Part shown: positions 15,354 through 23,334 of the stretch, one piece after another
Layout: each line of letters starts with the position of its first letter
How positions within the stretch are numbered: position 1 is the stretch's first letter
NCBI GenBank assembly: GCA_963593765.1
Contig: CAVBBU010000017.1
Location: 1-25,472, forward strand
Reading direction: 5' to 3'
Length of the DNA: 25,472 nt
Source: CAVBBU01 sp963593765
Lineage (GTDB): Bacteria > Bacillota > Clostridia > Lachnospirales > Lachnospiraceae
Position numbers and translations under genes: made by a program
Notes under the pieces: model-generated
What the model saw: the letters and a program-made list of their open reading frames with translations, nothing else
What the model was told of the DNA's origin: nothing
The model's database searches: none

Positions 15354-16196
15354 TCAAACCTGATTATCATCAAGTCCAACGTGCCTGTGTGTAAATAAAT
15401 GCTCACTGCAGTATTCGTAATTGCCCTTACATTTTGAGCAAAATCTAAATTCCATATCGGGGCTGTCTACTTCAGTTCTCCCGCATACAGCACATCTGTG
15501 CCTTGTTGCTCCCTCTGGTTTTATCTTTGTAGCACTCTTAAATTCCTGCTTTCTTTTCATTCCTTGAAAGCTTAGCTGATTGTGATTTTTCGTTAGCACA
15601 AAGAATACAATAAAATTAAACAGACTTAGGAATATAGTTATCCTTGTTGCTAAATTACCGACTACCATATTAAGCAGTGCAAGTATTCCATAAAATGCAG
15701 CAAGATACTTTGCCTTAATCGGAATAACAAAATATATTAAAAATTGCATATCGGGAAATGTAAGTGCAAAGGCTAAAAATATAGATAGATTAAGGTTATC
15801 CGGTGTTAGATAAACCGGCACGCCTAATACAAGGTAGAGCACAAATGCAGCAATAATGTGCATAAGCACTCCCATAAACATAAAGAAGTTAAATCTAAAG
15901 GCTCCCCATACTCTCTCGAGTGTATTGCCCAACTGATAGTACAGGATAATCATAATAATGCCAAATATCATGCTGGTACTTGGCGGATACATAAGAAATG
16001 TTATAAGCCTCCATATCTGTCCTCTTAGTATCATAGGTACATCAAGCGAGAGGTACATATAATAAAGACCAATCCCTCCAGTTGATGGTACTAGGCAGAT
16101 AACGAAGCCTATAACATATAAAACCATAAAATAATTCATTAAATTATGGATTGCATATCTTCCGTATTTCGATTCTAGTTTATCAAAAAAGCTCAT
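15354..16196 (-). CDS. Rhomboid-like membrane protein with C-terminal zinc ribbon
   Basis: A 280-residue protein with about six hydrophobic helices in the first 200 residues and a cytosolic Cys-rich tail. The helix pattern and the segment RGQIWRLITFLMYP resemble the rhomboid family, but I find no GxSG serine motif and no paired histidine, so it is probably a rhomboid pseudoprotease. The tail holds CAVC, CSKC and a further Cys (235, 238, 253, 256, 263), likely one zinc site, followed by an EHLFTHRH stretch. I chose the ATG at 16196 because AAGAGGAG lies four bases upstream and past the yajC stop; an in-frame ATG at 16217 would overlap yajC by 11 bases and has GAGG directly against it. Confidence 0.75.
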   Translation of the reverse strand: MSFFDKLESKYGRYAIHNLMNYFMVLYVIGFVICLVPSTGGIGLYYMYLSLDVPMILRGQIWRLITFLMYPPSTSMIFGIIMIILYYQLGNTLERVWGAFRFNFFMFMGVLMHIIAAFVLYLVLGVPVYLTPDNLNLSIFLAFALTFPDMQFLIYFVIPIKAKYLAAFYGILALLNMVVGNLATRITIFLSLFNFIVFFVLTKNHNQLSFQGMKRKQEFKSATKIKPEGATRHRCAVCGRTEVDSPDMEFRFCSKCKGNYEYCSEHLFTHRHVGLDDNQV

Positions 16197-16200
16197 CAAA

Positions 16201-16208
16201 CTCCTCTT
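16201..16208 (-). promoter_or_regulatory. Ribosome binding site that decides the rhomboid-like start
   Basis: AAGAGGAG on the minus strand overlaps the yajC stop codon and lies four bases before the ATG at 16194-16196. It favours that start over the in-frame ATG 21 bases upstream. Confidence 0.6.
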
Positions 16209-16521
16209 ACTCTGCATCCTCTGGCTTTTCTACCTGAACTATAGCAGCCTTCTGCATAGGTATACGGCAGTTCTTGTTGTTACCAAATTCGATTATAACT
16301 GTATCATCTGTCATATCTATAATTACTCCGTAAAAGCCTGATGTTGTAAGGACACTGTCACCTACCTGTAGGCTAGCAAGCAGCTCCATCATCTTTCTTT
16401 CTTCCTTCTTCTTAGGACGGTATGCCATAAAATATATAAGTCCTCCGAAGAACAAAAGATATACTGCCCAGAAGCCCCAGCCTCCTATCATACCTGTTTG
16501 TGTAAGCATTGCAAATTCCAT
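16207..16521 (-). CDS. yajC: Sec translocon accessory protein YajC
   Basis: A 104-residue protein with one N-terminal membrane helix (about residues 13-33) followed by the YajC signature RPKKKEERKMMELLASLQVGDSVLTTSGFYGVI. YajC associates with SecDF and SecYEG at the membrane; its exact role is not settled. The length fits the family. It follows tgt by 25 bases with a GGAGG site, and the rhomboid-like gene follows directly, so tgt, yajC and the rhomboid-like gene appear to be one operon. Confidence 0.93.
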   Translation of the reverse strand: MEFAMLTQTGMIGGWGFWAVYLLFFGGLIYFMAYRPKKKEERKMMELLASLQVGDSVLTTSGFYGVIIDMTDDTVIIEFGNNKNCRIPMQKAAIVQVEKPEDAE

Positions 16522-16546
16522 TTGTATTCCTCCTCGTGTAATTAGG

Positions 16547-17704
16547 TCAGTCAGTTTTTTTATTTGAAAATGCCTCTACCTTGTCTCTTTTGTATTCGTC
16601 AAAGTAGCCGCCATCTATCGCCTGTCTGATTTCCTCCATCATTTTATTATAAAAGTATAGATTATGCAATACGCAAAGACGCATGCCTAGCATCTCTCCT
16701 GCCTTAAGAAGATGTCTAATATATGCCCTAGAATACGACCTGCACGCAGGGCAATTACAGCCCTCCTCTATAGGTCTTTCATCCATCTCATACTTTTTAT
16801 TAAAAAGATTTCTTTTGCCCTCATTCGTATATACGTGTCCGTGTCTGCCATTTCGAGTTGGATAAACGCAGTCAAAAAAGTCCACGCCTCTTTCTACACC
16901 CTCTAGTATATTAGTAGGTGTTCCAACACCCATAAGATATGTCGGCTTATCCTTTGGTAGATGAGGGATAACGCAGTCAAGTATATGATACATTTGCTCA
17001 TGTGTCTCGCCCACTGCAAGGCCGCCTATGGCATATCCATCAAGGTTCATAGCACTTATAGTATCCGCATGTGCTATTCTTATGTCATCAAATATAGCAC
17101 CCTGATTAATTCCAAAAAGCAGCTGCTCTTTGTTAATAGTATCTTCCTTACTATTAAGCCTTTGCATCTCGTCCTTGCATCTTTGAAGCCATCTTGTAGT
17201 TCTTGCTACAGAATTTTCAACGTAGCTTCTAGTGCTTAATGCAGGTGCACATTCATCAAATGCCATGGCTATAGTTGAGCCTAGATTAGACTGTATACGC
17301 ATGCTTTCCTCTGGCCCCATAAAGATAGCATGCCCATCTATATGTGATTTGAAGGTAACTCCCTCTTCCTTTATCTTTCTCATTCCCGCAAGTGAGAAAA
17401 CCTGAAAGCCGCCAGAGTCTGTAAGTATAGGCTTATCCCAATTCATAAATTTATGAAGACCGCCAAGTGCCTTTATCATCTCATCGCCGCTTAGCTTGTC
17501 ATTGCCCGGCCTAACATGAAGATGATAGGTATTACTTAGCTCTACCTGCGTTCCTATTTGTCTTAGGTCATCTGTAGAAACAGCACCCTTTATGGCTGCA
17601 ACTGTACCTACATTCATAAAAACCGGTGTTTCTATAATGCCATGTACTGTTTCCATGCGTGCTCTTTTGGCACGCCCCTGTGTATGTAAAATTTCATATT
17701 TCAT
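16547..17704 (-). CDS. tgt: tRNA-guanine transglycosylase (queuine/preQ1)
   Basis: A 385-residue enzyme that swaps G34 for preQ1 in tRNAs with GUN anticodons. It has the substrate-site TDSGGFQVFSL, the nucleophile region GVDFFDCVYPTRNGRHG and the zinc motif CNCPACRSYSRAYIRHL with a later His in VLHNL. I start it at the ATG at 17702-17704 (MKYEILHTQGRAKRA), which fits the usual family N-terminus and has AAAGGGAA upstream. An in-frame ATG at 17746 would add 14 residues, but that stretch lies in the terminator hairpin at 17735-17767 and is not protein-like. There is hardly any room for a promoter between that terminator and this start. Confidence 0.94.
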   Translation of the reverse strand: MKYEILHTQGRAKRARMETVHGIIETPVFMNVGTVAAIKGAVSTDDLRQIGTQVELSNTYHLHVRPGNDKLSGDEMIKALGGLHKFMNWDKPILTDSGGFQVFSLAGMRKIKEEGVTFKSHIDGHAIFMGPEESMRIQSNLGSTIAMAFDECAPALSTRSYVENSVARTTRWLQRCKDEMQRLNSKEDTINKEQLLFGINQGAIFDDIRIAHADTISAMNLDGYAIGGLAVGETHEQMYHILDCVIPHLPKDKPTYLMGVGTPTNILEGVERGVDFFDCVYPTRNGRHGHVYTNEGKRNLFNKKYEMDERPIEEGCNCPACRSYSRAYIRHLLKAGEMLGMRLCVLHNLYFYNKMMEEIRQAIDGGYFDEYKRDKVEAFSNKKTD

Positions 17705-17723
17705 GCAAATGTTCCCTTTAAGA

Positions 17724-17767
17724 AAAGTAAAAACGCCAGCTGCCAAATATATACATCAGCAGCTGGC
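17724..17767 (-). terminator. Terminator between secDF and tgt
   Basis: On the minus strand GCCAGCTGC (17759-17767) pairs perfectly with GCAGCTGGC (17735-17743), followed by GTTTTTACTTTT. It begins eight bases after the secDF stop and ends about 20-30 bases before the tgt start. Confidence 0.85.
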
Positions 17768-17774
17768 ATATTAA

Positions 17775-19928
17775 TTACTTAGATTTTTTAGTTTTCCCCG
17801 TGCTCTGTGAAGCCTTCTTCTTTTCAGAAATACTTGTTAGTACGTGCCACAGCGGAGCAGCAACTGCAACTGAAGAATAAGTACCAACTACTGTTCCTAT
17901 CATAAGCGGCAGTGCAAATTCCTTAACATTAGTAACTCCTACTACATACAAGCAAGCTACCATAACAAATGTAGTAACTGATGTATATATGGATCTAGAC
18001 ATAGTCTCTGATACAGATGTATTTACCAAAAGTGCTCTGTCTGACTTTGACATAGTAAGCTTGTTTTCTCTTATTCTATCAAATACGACTATAGTATCAT
18101 TAATTGAATACCCAACTAGTGTAAGCATACAAGCTATAAAGGTTGAGCCAACGCTCCATCTAAATATTACATAGCATCCAAACAGCACAAGCACGTCATG
18201 TGCAAGGCAGGCTATAGCTGATGCTGCAAACTTCATATCCTTAAATCTTATGCAAATGTAGATAAACATAAGGATAAGTGAAACTATAACTGCTATAAAT
18301 GCAGACTGTCTCATCTCGCTGCTTATAGCTCCTGAGATACTCTCTGCTGTAATATTATTTTCTGCAACAGAATACTTTTCATCTAGCATCTGTGCTAATG
18401 CTTCTCTTTGCTCTACGCTAAGTGTAGGTGTTTTAAATATAACCTCATTAGAGCCTGTAACCTTTTGAATCTGTATATCATTGCTACATATAACGCTTGC
18501 TACCTCTGGAACTACCTCATTTGATAATGTATCAAATGGCACGTCCTCATTAAAGGTAACTGTTGTCATAGTTCCGCCGGCAAAGTCTATAGAATAGTTT
18601 ACTGGCTCGCCAAGCTTTGCTTCATTAACTCCTATAAATGCAAGGCCAATAATTATAGCTGCTGCAGATATTCCAAAGAATATCTTTCTCTTTCCTACAA
18701 AGTCATATACCTTGCTGTCCTTCTTAGAGCCGTACATATATGGCTTATCAAGTCCGACTGCAACAAATGCCTTAAGAAGAAGTCTAACAATAACGAGAGC
18801 TGTAAACATAGATACTATAACACCAAGTCCAAGTGTTATACCAAAGCCCTTAACAGTTCCCGTACCTAATATCATAAGCACGCCTGCTGCTATAAGTGTT
18901 GTTATATTACCATCTACGATAGCTGAAAGTGCCTTATTAAAGCCTGCCTTAACTGCACTCTCTACAGTCTTTCCTTGTCCTATCTCTTCCTTTATTCTGG
19001 TAAATATAATACAGTTTGCATCAACTGCCATACCTATAGAAAGAACTATACCTGCTATACCTGCAAGAGTTAGAGTTATATCAAATGCAACTATAAGAAG
19101 TACCTCAAGTCCGCAGAACATAACAAGTGCAAGTGAAGCTGCAAAGCCCGGTACTCTAAATGCTATAAGCATAAAGATGATAATTATTGCAAGTCCTATA
19201 TATGCCGCAAGCTTAGATGTAGCTATCGCCTCAGAGCCAAGCTTAGCTCCTACTACATTACTTCTCATCTCCTGAAGCTCTACTGAAAGTGAACCTATTC
19301 TTATAGTAGATGCAAGAGTTTCTGCCTCCTGATAATCGCTCATTCCATCTATAGTACACTCTCCGCCTGTTATAGCCTCCTGTACTGTAGGTGCCGATGC
19401 TATCTGATTATCATATACTATATAGATCTGCTGACCTACAAGCCTCTCGGTTGCCTCTGCAAATGCCTTAGTTCCCTCTTCATTAAACTCAAGAGCCACG
19501 ACATATTCTGTAGTGCTTCCGTTGCTTCTTTGTGCAGCCTTTGCACTAGATACCTGGTCACCTGTTAATATAACTGTTCCATCAGGATCTATAAACTGCA
19601 GCGAGCCCGGCTGACCTAGCTCTGTAAGTATAGCATTGGCATCGCTTGCACCAGGAATGTCTATGTTTATTCTGTCACTTCCCTCTGTATAAACCTCTGC
19701 CTCTGTAGAGTAGTTTTGAACTCTTTGCTGAAGCTTGAATACAGTATCGCTCATCTGCTCCGATGTAACATTTGGGTCTACTGCCTGATAGGTTATGCTG
19801 ACACCGCCTTGAAGGTCTAGTCCCTTCTTGATCTGATGCATACTAGAATATCCAAGATAGCCAAACAGTGCTACCAAAGCAACTAATAGCATAAGACCTA
19901 TAATGCCCTTTTTCTTATCCTTTAACAT
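17775..19928 (-). CDS. secDF: Protein translocase SecDF (fused)
   Basis: A 717-residue fusion of SecD and SecF, the proton-driven complex that helps pull exported proteins out of SecYEG. The SecD half has the N-terminal helix, KKGLDLQGGVSI (about residues 34-45), a large external domain (about 45-235) and five further helices; the SecF half begins near residue 412 with KIFFGISAA, has VNYSIDFAGGT and the external domain, and ends with the last helix cluster. The length is close to Bacillus SecDF; many Clostridia have two genes instead. It starts 28 bases after scfB with a GAGGAG site, which suggests cotranscription with the SCIFF genes, and is followed by a strong terminator. Confidence 0.94.
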   Translation of the reverse strand: MLKDKKKGIIGLMLLVALVALFGYLGYSSMHQIKKGLDLQGGVSITYQAVDPNVTSEQMSDTVFKLQQRVQNYSTEAEVYTEGSDRINIDIPGASDANAILTELGQPGSLQFIDPDGTVILTGDQVSSAKAAQRSNGSTTEYVVALEFNEEGTKAFAEATERLVGQQIYIVYDNQIASAPTVQEAITGGECTIDGMSDYQEAETLASTIRIGSLSVELQEMRSNVVGAKLGSEAIATSKLAAYIGLAIIIIFMLIAFRVPGFAASLALVMFCGLEVLLIVAFDITLTLAGIAGIVLSIGMAVDANCIIFTRIKEEIGQGKTVESAVKAGFNKALSAIVDGNITTLIAAGVLMILGTGTVKGFGITLGLGVIVSMFTALVIVRLLLKAFVAVGLDKPYMYGSKKDSKVYDFVGKRKIFFGISAAAIIIGLAFIGVNEAKLGEPVNYSIDFAGGTMTTVTFNEDVPFDTLSNEVVPEVASVICSNDIQIQKVTGSNEVIFKTPTLSVEQREALAQMLDEKYSVAENNITAESISGAISSEMRQSAFIAVIVSLILMFIYICIRFKDMKFAASAIACLAHDVLVLFGCYVIFRWSVGSTFIACMLTLVGYSINDTIVVFDRIRENKLTMSKSDRALLVNTSVSETMSRSIYTSVTTFVMVACLYVVGVTNVKEFALPLMIGTVVGTYSSVAVAAPLWHVLTSISEKKKASQSTGKTKKSK

Positions 19929-19956
19929 GACTTATTCTCCTCATATAATTTTGACA

Positions 19957-21348
19957 TCACTCAGAGAGTGCTGCTTTTATCATAATTGCACATTCTATTC
20001 TCTTTTTTTGCATTTCACATCCAGCCTCATATGTAGCTGTTATGCTCTTATGCTCATTATATGCATTTGCCGCACAGCCACCGCTGCAATAAAATCTTGC
20101 AAAGCAGTCCTTACACTTTGGCTTAGCATATACATTGCATAGCTTGAACTCATCTCTGATATCTGTTCTGACTACCCCAGTGTCGACATTGCCCATTAGG
20201 TATTCCTCATGTCCTACAAACTGGTGGCAAGGATACAAATCTCCCCAAGGCGTAACCGCTAGATATTCTGTACCTGAGCCGCAGCCTGCAAGCCTTTTTG
20301 CTACGCAAGGCCCCTGCGTTAAATCTATATTAAAGTGGAAGAAATTAAAGCCTCTTCCCTCTTTTTTTCTTTTTATATATTCTACAGCCAGCTTATCATA
20401 CTCATCTAATATCTTAGGAATATCCTCCTGCCTTATAGCATAGTCCTCTTTAGGATCTGCTACTACAGGCTCCATACTTGTTTGAGTAAATCCAAGGTCG
20501 GCATAGTGAAGTACATCCTTTGAAAAATCCAAATTATAATGGGTAAATGTTCCGCGTATATAATAGTCCTTAGTTCCTCTGCTTTTTGCAAATTTTTGGA
20601 ACTTAGGAACTATAATATCATAGCTTCCCTTTTGATTTCTTGATGGGCGCATATGGTCATTGACCTCTTTTCTTCCATCAAGGCTCATAACAACATTGCT
20701 CATCTGCTCATTGCAAAAATCCATTATCTCATCATTAAGCAGCATACCGTTTGTTGTAAGAGTAAATCTAAATTTCTTTCCTGTTTCGGCTTCTCTGGTT
20801 CTTCCATACTTAACTAGCTCCTTAACAACCTCCCAGTTCATAAGAGGCTCTCCGCCAAAAAAGTCAACCTCGAGGTTTGTTCTGTTTCCGGAATTTGCAA
20901 TCAGAAAATCAAGCGCCTTCTTTCCAACCTCAAGGCTCATAAGTGCTCTGCGTCCGTGGTACTCACCCTCCTCGGCAAAGCAATACTTACATGCAAGATT
21001 ACAATCATGTGCTATATGCAGGCAAAGTGCCTTAACTACAGTCTTTCTTGCCTTAAAGTCCTTTATATATGGCTCATAGCTATCCTTAGTAAAAAGCTCC
21101 TCACTGTCTATAAGCTCCTGCATATCCTCTACAGCCTCAGCTATCTCTGACTTACTAAAGTCAGTGCTAAGCTCATTATTAATTGCAGCTGTTACGTTAT
21201 CGCCTAGCTTGATAGGAGAATCAATTTCACCTATAAGCGGCTCTGCTGCCTTTATGGCATAGTACAGAACAGGATCCGTCACATGTACTGAACCTGAATT
21301 AACATCTAGTACTATATGATATCCATTGTTTATGTACTGATGAATCAT
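19957..21348 (-). CDS. scfB: SCIFF peptide radical SAM maturase (thioether-forming)
   Basis: A 463-residue radical SAM/SPASM enzyme. The N-terminal 90 or so residues form a peptide-binding region, then the SAM cluster motif CNLACKYC appears at Cys116, Cys120 and Cys123. The C-terminal SPASM region holds many cysteines (CGSG, YPCHQF, KLCNV, KPKCKDCFARFYC, GGC, AGC) for two further iron-sulfur clusters. Family members cross-link Cys thiols to backbone carbons of the six-cysteine SCIFF peptide, giving ranthipeptides. The substrate gene scfA lies 78 bases upstream on the same strand, separated by a short hairpin terminator that may set the ratio of precursor to enzyme. secDF follows within 28 bases. 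Confidence 0.95.
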   Translation of the reverse strand: MIHQYINNGYHIVLDVNSGSVHVTDPVLYYAIKAAEPLIGEIDSPIKLGDNVTAAINNELSTDFSKSEIAEAVEDMQELIDSEELFTKDSYEPYIKDFKARKTVVKALCLHIAHDCNLACKYCFAEEGEYHGRRALMSLEVGKKALDFLIANSGNRTNLEVDFFGGEPLMNWEVVKELVKYGRTREAETGKKFRFTLTTNGMLLNDEIMDFCNEQMSNVVMSLDGRKEVNDHMRPSRNQKGSYDIIVPKFQKFAKSRGTKDYYIRGTFTHYNLDFSKDVLHYADLGFTQTSMEPVVADPKEDYAIRQEDIPKILDEYDKLAVEYIKRKKEGRGFNFFHFNIDLTQGPCVAKRLAGCGSGTEYLAVTPWGDLYPCHQFVGHEEYLMGNVDTGVVRTDIRDEFKLCNVYAKPKCKDCFARFYCSGGCAANAYNEHKSITATYEAGCEMQKKRIECAIMIKAALSE

Positions 21349-21372
21349 ATTTTACCCCTTAACAATTTAAAA

Positions 21373-21396
21373 CCCCTACCTGTCTAACCGTAGGGG
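21373..21396 (-). terminator. Hairpin terminator/attenuator between scfA and scfB
   Basis: On the minus strand CCCCTAC (21390-21396) pairs with GTAGGGG (21373-21379) around a 10-base loop, followed by TTTTAAATTGTT. It lies 30 bases past the scfA stop and 25 before the scfB start. A leaky terminator here would give much more precursor mRNA than maturase mRNA. Confidence 0.7.
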
Positions 21397-21426
21397 CTTT
21401 GACTTACTATTTCTTTCTAAAATGTA

Positions 21427-21573
21427 TTATCTGTTAGCATTCTCACATGCCTGATTGCCTACTGTGCAAGATGTCTTGCATGCAGACTGACAAGATGTCT
21501 GGCACTCGCCGCAGCCACCCTTTTTCATAGACTCCTTAAGTGTCTTTCCAGTAAGTGTTTTAACGTGCTTCAT
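21427..21573 (-). CDS. scfA: SCIFF ranthipeptide precursor (six cysteines in forty-five)
   Basis: A 48-residue peptide, start MKHVKTLTGKTLKES, end CENANR. Six cysteines are at residues 21, 24, 28, 32, 36 and 43; the core begins with GGCGECQTSC and the N-terminal 20 residues match the SCIFF leader. Cys32 and Thr37 are both present; a Cys32-Thr37 thioether link is reported for a characterised SCIFF peptide (Tte1186a), so the same link is likely. The gene has a consensus-like promoter (21631-21659) and an AAGGAGG ribosome binding site. It is the substrate of scfB just downstream. The mature product's function in Clostridia is not firmly known; signalling has been proposed for related ranthipeptides. 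Confidence 0.95.
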   Translation of the reverse strand: MKHVKTLTGKTLKESMKKGGCGECQTSCQSACKTSCTVGNQACENANR

Positions 21574-21630
21574 ATATACTTCCTCCTTATATTATAGGTT
21601 TTATATTTACATAATTATAATAACCGAAAA

Positions 21631-21659
21631 ATTATACCACAATATGTTCGAAATAACAA
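21631..21659 (-). promoter_or_regulatory. scfA promoter
   Basis: On the minus strand TTGTTA (21654-21659) and TATAAT (21631-21636) are spaced by exactly 17 bases. The promoter starts right after the stop of the CorC/HlyC gene and gives scfA its own strong transcription start, about 50 bases before the ATG. Confidence 0.75.
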
Positions 21660-21664
21660 CAGAC

Positions 21665-22909
21665 TTATGTATATACGTGGACTTTTTCTATACGTGCCTT
21701 GTCCATGCTCTCGACAACCATTCTTACACCATCTTCAGTTATTTCCTCGCCTACCTCCGGTATATGGTCAAGCTTTCCTATTATAAGTCCACCTATAGAT
21801 TCATAATCCTCAGATGCAAGGCTTGTTCCTATATTATCATTTATATCCTCAAGCCGCATAGCTCCGTCTATAATATATTCGCCATTTCCTAGCTCTACAA
21901 GTCCTTCCTTTTCGTCCTCGTCATATTCATCTCTTATCTCACCGACTATCTCTTCAAGCAAGTCCTCAAGCGTTATAAGCCCTGCCGTAACGCCATATTC
22001 ATCTAGCACTATAGCTATATTATCCGTGCTCTCTAGCATCTGATTTAAAAGCTCGGATGTCTTCTTATATTCATATGTAAAAAGTGGCTCTCTTATATAA
22101 TCGTTTATATCAAACTCTGTGCTTTTATCATACATAATCAAATCCTTAACATTGATTATGCCTACAACTGTATCTGTCGAATCCTCGCATACAGGATATC
22201 TCGTATACTTTTCCTTAGAATATATTTCTATAATATCGTCATAGCTCGCACCAGACTTTATATATACCATATCTATTCTAGGAATCATAATATCCTTAGC
22301 TACTATGTCACCAAAGTCAAAAACGTTATTGATCATCTTTTTTTCATCATTCTCTATAACGCCTTCTTCGTTACTAACATCAACTATAGTTCTAAGCTCC
22401 TGCTCTGTGATGGTTTCATGCTTCTCTTCCCTTCCGCCGGAAAGAAGTCGTATAACCATTCCAGATAAAAAGCCAACTATCATAATAAGCGGTGTAAGTA
22501 CTATAGTTAAGCACCAGATAATCCCTGCAACTCTTAGCGAAATTTTTTCAGCTCTAGCAGTTGCCATAGTTTTTGGTGTTATCTCTCCAAATATAAGTAC
22601 AAGCAGTGTAACTACTCCTGTTGCCACGCCTACTGCCTTGCTTCCGAACATATTCATCGTCCATGTCGTCGCAAGCGAAGAAGCCGACAGATTGACTATA
22701 TTATTTCCTATTAATATCGCAGAAAGCATCTTGTCAGGCTTTTCTATAAGAAGCATAACCCTCATCGCCCTTTTGTTGCCCTGCTCTGACAGTGTCCTAA
22801 TCCTAATCTTATTAACTGTACTAAGAGCCGTCTCAGATGCCGAAAAAAAGGCAGATAAACCTAAAAGCATCGCCAAAACTACTATCTGTATCGCGTCGGA
22901 ACCGTCCAC
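21665..22909 (-). CDS. CNNM/CorC-HlyC family membrane protein with CBS pair
   Basis: A 414-residue protein. The first 190 or so residues are a CNNM (DUF21) domain with about four helices, starting near LGLSAFFSASETALSTVNK, a family signature. Two CBS domains follow (about 205-320, from AKDIMIPRIDMVYI), then a CorC_HlyC domain at about 335-414. Family members act in Mg2+ or cobalt handling; the old hemolysin name is not supported by function. The start is a GTG at 22907-22909 with GGAGG seven bases upstream; a tiny ATG GAG GTT TAA frame overlaps that site. Upstream is a 24-base perfect palindrome close to a TATAAT. scfA downstream has its own promoter. Confidence 0.9.
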   Translation of the reverse strand: MDGSDAIQIVVLAMLLGLSAFFSASETALSTVNKIRIRTLSEQGNKRAMRVMLLIEKPDKMLSAILIGNNIVNLSASSLATTWTMNMFGSKAVGVATGVVTLLVLIFGEITPKTMATARAEKISLRVAGIIWCLTIVLTPLIMIVGFLSGMVIRLLSGGREEKHETITEQELRTIVDVSNEEGVIENDEKKMINNVFDFGDIVAKDIMIPRIDMVYIKSGASYDDIIEIYSKEKYTRYPVCEDSTDTVVGIINVKDLIMYDKSTEFDINDYIREPLFTYEYKKTSELLNQMLESTDNIAIVLDEYGVTAGLITLEDLLEEIVGEIRDEYDEDEKEGLVELGNGEYIIDGAMRLEDINDNIGTSLASEDYESIGGLIIGKLDHIPEVGEEITEDGVRMVVESMDKARIEKVHVYT

Positions 22910-22986
22910 TTAAACCTCCATGTGTTTTCTTTGTGTTGTGATTATGTTGTATGCACCTATTTATAATTGCTATTCAAAGCATATCT

Positions 22987-23010
22987 TACTGAGAATATGT
23001 ATTCTCAGTA
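22987..23010. promoter_or_regulatory. 24-base palindrome upstream of the CorC/HlyC gene
   Basis: TACTGAGAATA (22987-22997) and TATTCTCAGTA (23000-23010) are perfect 11-base arms around a TG centre. On the minus strand a TATAAT lies just upstream (about 23013-23018), so a bound protein would cover the transcription start of the CorC/HlyC gene. I see no good -35, so the promoter itself is weakly supported. Confidence 0.6.
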
Positions 23011-23061
23011 TATTATATACATTAATTTTCTTATGCAGCTCAGAGCATATCCTAAGTAAAA

Positions 23062-23110
23062 AGTGTGAGCAGCGCATAGCGGTTCCCAGCGTAGCTGCGA
23101 GCACTGTTTT
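23062..23110. repeat. Hairpin repeat, copy A (runs into the gap)
   Basis: A 49-base unit starting AGTGTGAGCAGC and ending GAGCACTGTTTT. It contains AGTG/CACT outer pairing, GCAGC/GCTGC pairing and two possible mini-hairpins (CGC-ATA-GCG, CAGC-GTA-GCTG). The left flank (GCATATCCTAAGTAAAA) differs from that of copy C. The right flank is lost in the N run. Confidence 0.85.
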
Positions 23111-23212
23111 NNNNNNNNNNNNNNNNNNNNNNNNNNNNNNNNNNNNNNNNNNNNNNNNNNNNNNNNNNNNNNNNNNNNNNNNNNNNNNNNNNNNNNNNNN
23201 NNNNNNNNNNNN
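23111..23212. other. Assembly gap of 102 N
   Basis: The sequence is unknown here. The gap is bounded on both sides by the same repeat, which explains an assembly break. The true length may differ from 102 and could include extra repeat copies. Confidence 0.98.
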
Positions 23213-23255
23213 AGCAGCGCATAGCGGTTCCCAGCGTAGCTGCGAGCACTATTTT
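23213..23255. repeat. Hairpin repeat, copy B (partial, emerges from the gap)
   Basis: Begins at AGCAGCGC and is identical to copies A and C through GCGAGCACT, then ATTTT in place of GTTTT. Its right flank GCGCGGGATATGCG differs from the copy C flank. The left part lies in the N run. Confidence 0.85.
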
Positions 23256-23334
23256 GCGCGGGATATGCGAATGTTTGCTTATTACTATGCCTATGAATTG
23301 TCTGTTCAAGCAAATTTATCTATAGCTATTCAGA

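Noticed and set aside
16197..16217. Upstream ATG for the rhomboid-like gene at 16217
   Set aside because: It overlaps yajC, has GAGG directly against the ATG, and a well-spaced AAGAGGAG supports the ATG at 16196.
18712..19275. Plus-strand frame of 187 residues
   Set aside because: Fully antisense to secDF, with no family motif and no upstream start signals.
21637..21653. LexA-like half-site CGAACATAT in the scfA promoter spacer
   Set aside because: Only the left half matches; the right half (TGTGG) lacks GTTC, so SOS control of scfA is not supported.
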